Assembly (NCBI GenBank): GCA_964606165.1
Contig: CAZSFQ010000005.1
Location: forward strand, 1-64,000
Direction of reading: 5' to 3'
DNA length: 64,000 bases
Source: UBA4923 sp964606165
Lineage (GTDB): Bacteria > Bacillota > Clostridia > Saccharofermentanales > DTU023
The notes under the pieces are model-generated. The model made no database searches. It saw nothing but the letters and a program-made list of their open reading frames with translations, and had not been told where the DNA came from. The translations under genes were made by a program, and so were the position numbers. This document shows positions 61,893 to 64,000 of the stretch, in pieces (position 1 is the stretch's first letter; every line of letters starts with the position of its first letter).

Positions 61893-63391
61893 CCAATGAG
61901 AAGGGACCGTCAGACCAGCGGGATTCGCTTCCCGAGCAGATGCGGTACCGTCTGGACAAACTGAACAGGCTGCGGTCGGAAGGCAGGGACCCCTACAGGC
62001 TTACCCGGTGTGATGTGACACATGGGGCATCGGAGGTGGCCGCCAATTTCGAGCAGCTGGAAGGCGAAACCGTTTCAGTCGCCGGCCGTATCATGGCCAG
62101 GCGCGGCATGGGCAAGGTCTCTTTTGCCGACCTGCTGGACCGGACCGGGACCATCCAGATCTTCAGCCGCCTCGATCAGCTCGGCCAGGATTCCTATGAG
62201 GCCTGGCAGGAACTTGACCTGGGCGACCTGGTTGCTGTGACCGGCCAGGTTTTCCGCACCAGGATGGGGGAGATCTCGGTCCGCAACGCGTCCTGGACCC
62301 TGCTGGCCAAATCGCTGCGCCCCCTGCCTGAGAAATTTCACGGCCTGCGCGACACCGATCTGCGCTACCGCAAGCGCTACCTGGACCTCATGGTCAATCC
62401 CGAGGTTCGCGACACCTTCGAAAAACGCGGCCGTATCATCCGGCTGATCCGCGGGGAACTGGACCGGCGCGGCTATCTGGAAGTTGAAACGCCCCTGCTC
62501 AACACCATCGCGGGCGGCGCGTCGGCCCGCCCCTTTACCACCCATCACAACGCGTTGGACCTGGATCTCTTTTTGCGTGTCTCGCCGGAATTGTATCTGA
62601 AACGGCTGATTGTCGGCGGCCTGGAACGTGTCTACGAGATCGGCCGCAATTTCCGAAACGAAGGCATGAGCACCCGGCATAACCCCGAATTCACCATGCT
62701 TGAACTTTACCAGGCTTACGGCGACTACCACACCATGATGGACATCACGGAAGCTCTATTTTCCATCTGCTGCCTTGAAATATGCGGCAGCTATGATATT
62801 GACTACCAGGGGACAGCCATCTCCATGAAGCCGCCTTTCCAGCGCCTGTCCATGATTGAGGCCGTGCGTCAGCATACAGGTCTCGATTTTGATGTATTGA
62901 AGACGGATGAAGAGGCCCGTGAGGCTGCCAAGAGCTACGGGCTGGACCAGGTGACAGCCAAGATGACCTGGGGAGAGATATTGAATGCCTGTTTTGAAGC
63001 CTATGTGGAAGAGAAACTGATCCAGCCGACATTTTTGATTGACTACCCGGTCGAGATCTCACCCTTGACCAAGATCAAGCCGGGCACGGACGGCCGGCTG
63101 ACCGAGCGTTTCGAGATCTTCGCTGTCGGCCGTGAGCACGGCAATGCCTACAGCGAGCTGAATGATCCATTCGACCAGCGGGAGCGCTTTGCCGACCAGC
63201 AGCGCCGCCGTGATGCCGGGGATGACGAAGCGCAGCTGCCGGACGAGGATTTTGTTGAGGCGCTGGAGTACGGCATGCCGCCGACCGGGGGCCTGGGCAT
63301 CGGCATTGACCGCCTGGTCATGCTTCTGACCAACCAGCCTTCCATCCGTGACGTCCTGCTCTTTCCAACCATGAAGCCCCAGGATGGATAA
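61889..63391 (+). CDS. lysS: Lysyl-tRNA synthetase, class II
   Basis: The 500-residue enzyme has an OB-fold anticodon-binding domain (about 55-150, VAGRIMARRGMGKVSFADL), then class II motifs: motif 1 in the RRGYLEVETPLL region, motif 2 YEIGRNFRNEGMSTRHNPEFTMLE and motif 3 GLGIGIDRLVMLL. HGLRDTDLRYRKRYLDLM is a LysS landmark. It charges tRNA-Lys in the cytosol. The ATG overlaps the greA stop (ATGA), and the end overlaps the UDG gene by 8 nt. Confidence 0.94.
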   Translation: MTNEKGPSDQRDSLPEQMRYRLDKLNRLRSEGRDPYRLTRCDVTHGASEVAANFEQLEGETVSVAGRIMARRGMGKVSFADLLDRTGTIQIFSRLDQLGQDSYEAWQELDLGDLVAVTGQVFRTRMGEISVRNASWTLLAKSLRPLPEKFHGLRDTDLRYRKRYLDLMVNPEVRDTFEKRGRIIRLIRGELDRRGYLEVETPLLNTIAGGASARPFTTHHNALDLDLFLRVSPELYLKRLIVGGLERVYEIGRNFRNEGMSTRHNPEFTMLELYQAYGDYHTMMDITEALFSICCLEICGSYDIDYQGTAISMKPPFQRLSMIEAVRQHTGLDFDVLKTDEEAREAAKSYGLDQVTAKMTWGEILNACFEAYVEEKLIQPTFLIDYPVEISPLTKIKPGTDGRLTERFEIFAVGREHGNAYSELNDPFDQRERFADQQRRRDAGDDEAQLPDEDFVEALEYGMPPTGGLGIGIDRLVMLLTNQPSIRDVLLFPTMKPQDG

Positions 63392-63998
63392 GTCTGTGGA
63401 ACAGCCGGTGACACTGAGTGAAAACTGGCAGGCATTTGTGGAAAAATGTAAGAACTGCCATGCCTGCGCCCTGGCCGACTCCAGACAGCATGTGGTCATC
63501 TGGCGGGGCGGGGTCAGGGCCCCCCTGATTATTCTGGGTGAGGGGCCGGGAGCGGATGAGGACCGGCAGGGGATTCCCTTTGTCGGCCGGTCAGGCCGGC
63601 TGCTGGATCTTCTGCTCACAAGCTTTGACCTCAAGCCGGAAGACTACCATATCTGTAACATCGTCAAATGCCGGCCTCCCGGCAACCGGGTGCCGACCCG
63701 CGAAGAGGCGGCCGCCTGCCGGCCCCTGCTCAAGGAACAGATGCTTTTTGTCCGCCCTGCTGTCTACCTGCTGATGGGGGCGACGGCCTTCCGCTACTTC
63801 ACCGGGTCGGAGGAGGGAATCTCCAAGGCAAGAGGGATCTGGACGGTTTCCAACAAGTGCCACATTATGCCGACCTTTCACCCGGCCTATGTCTTGCGCG
63901 ATCCCTCGAAAAAGATCTACTTGTGGAAGGACATGGCTTCGGTCAGACAGAAGCTGGAGGAGCTTGACCTGGTCGGACCCTTGCAGCGGCCTTCATGA
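63384..63998 (+). CDS. Uracil-DNA glycosylase, family 4 (Fe-S)
   Basis: This enzyme removes uracil from DNA as the first step of base excision repair. The 204-residue protein has the family 4 layout: iron-sulfur cysteines CKNC (22-25) and later VKCRPP plus AAC in the EEAAACRP stretch. Motif A is GEGPGADEDRQGIPFVG and motif B HPAYVLR. GTG 63396 is a possible later start. The stop overlaps an ATG at 63998 (TGATG), the possible start of a further gene beyond the window. Confidence 0.88.
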   Translation: MDKSVEQPVTLSENWQAFVEKCKNCHACALADSRQHVVIWRGGVRAPLIILGEGPGADEDRQGIPFVGRSGRLLDLLLTSFDLKPEDYHICNIVKCRPPGNRVPTREEAAACRPLLKEQMLFVRPAVYLLMGATAFRYFTGSEEGISKARGIWTVSNKCHIMPTFHPAYVLRDPSKKIYLWKDMASVRQKLEELDLVGPLQRPS

Positions 63999-64000
63999 TG

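Overview
The window looks like a chromosomal segment of a high-GC member of the Bacillota, probably class Clostridia. The evidence is the gene order rimP-nusA-ylxR-infB-rbfA-nrnA-truB-ribF, a dcw (division and cell wall) cluster with a DUF1290 small basic protein before ftsZ, NrdR, GreA-LysS, a SipW-type signal peptidase with its clients, and teichoic-acid type genes. Nothing points to an outer membrane. Lineage assignment below class is not possible from this sequence alone. All statements about base composition are by eye.

Layout. 1-3.95 kb is an AT-richer accessory stretch: the 3' part of a large surface protein made of cadherin-like beta-sandwich repeats, then a small orphan HEPN-like protein. 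3.98-8.1 kb (minus strand) holds a SipW module (peptidase plus two client proteins, one carrying an inserted lamin-tail domain) and a zinc-ribbon/membrane protein pair. 8.2-18.6 kb is a translation and RNA operon (rimP to ribF) running into lgt and rodA. 18.7-31.3 kb is the dcw cluster (mraZ, rsmH, ftsL, pbpB, murF, mraY, ftsW, murG, ftsQ, sbp, ftsZ). It lacks murC, murD, murE and ftsA and has no spoIIGA-sigE-sigG after ftsZ. 31.4-41.0 kb carries nrdR, a two-component system with a degenerate HtrA-like protein, nth, recG, rsmD, coaD, a coiled-coil protein and ddl. 41.0-43.5 kb is an unrecognised membrane/coiled-coil plus cytosolic pair.

43.5-52.3 kb is the most unusual part. A minus-strand pair encodes a YidC insertase fused to a CDP-glycerol glycerophosphotransferase and a membrane sulfatase/LtaS-like enzyme. 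Divergent from it is a plus-strand operon with an iron/aminoethylphosphonate-type ABC importer followed by a winged-helix/LicC-like cytidylyltransferase. No kinase is visible, so my inference is that the substrate may be imported already phosphorylated or as a phosphonate, activated with CTP, and used to decorate a teichoic-acid-like polymer.

52.3-55.0 kb is a TrpXYZ-like ABC importer. 55.0-55.8 kb is an AT-rich patch with a blasticidin-S/cytidine deaminase homologue directly beside tRNA-Ser(CGA). 55.9-58.0 kb has an SRAP protein and a MATE transporter. 58.2-64 kb has pyrG, guaB, greA, lysS and a family 4 uracil-DNA glycosylase. The pyrG product lacks the catalytic cysteine of its glutaminase domain. 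A further gene may start at 63998, overlapping the last stop, but only its first codon is in the window.
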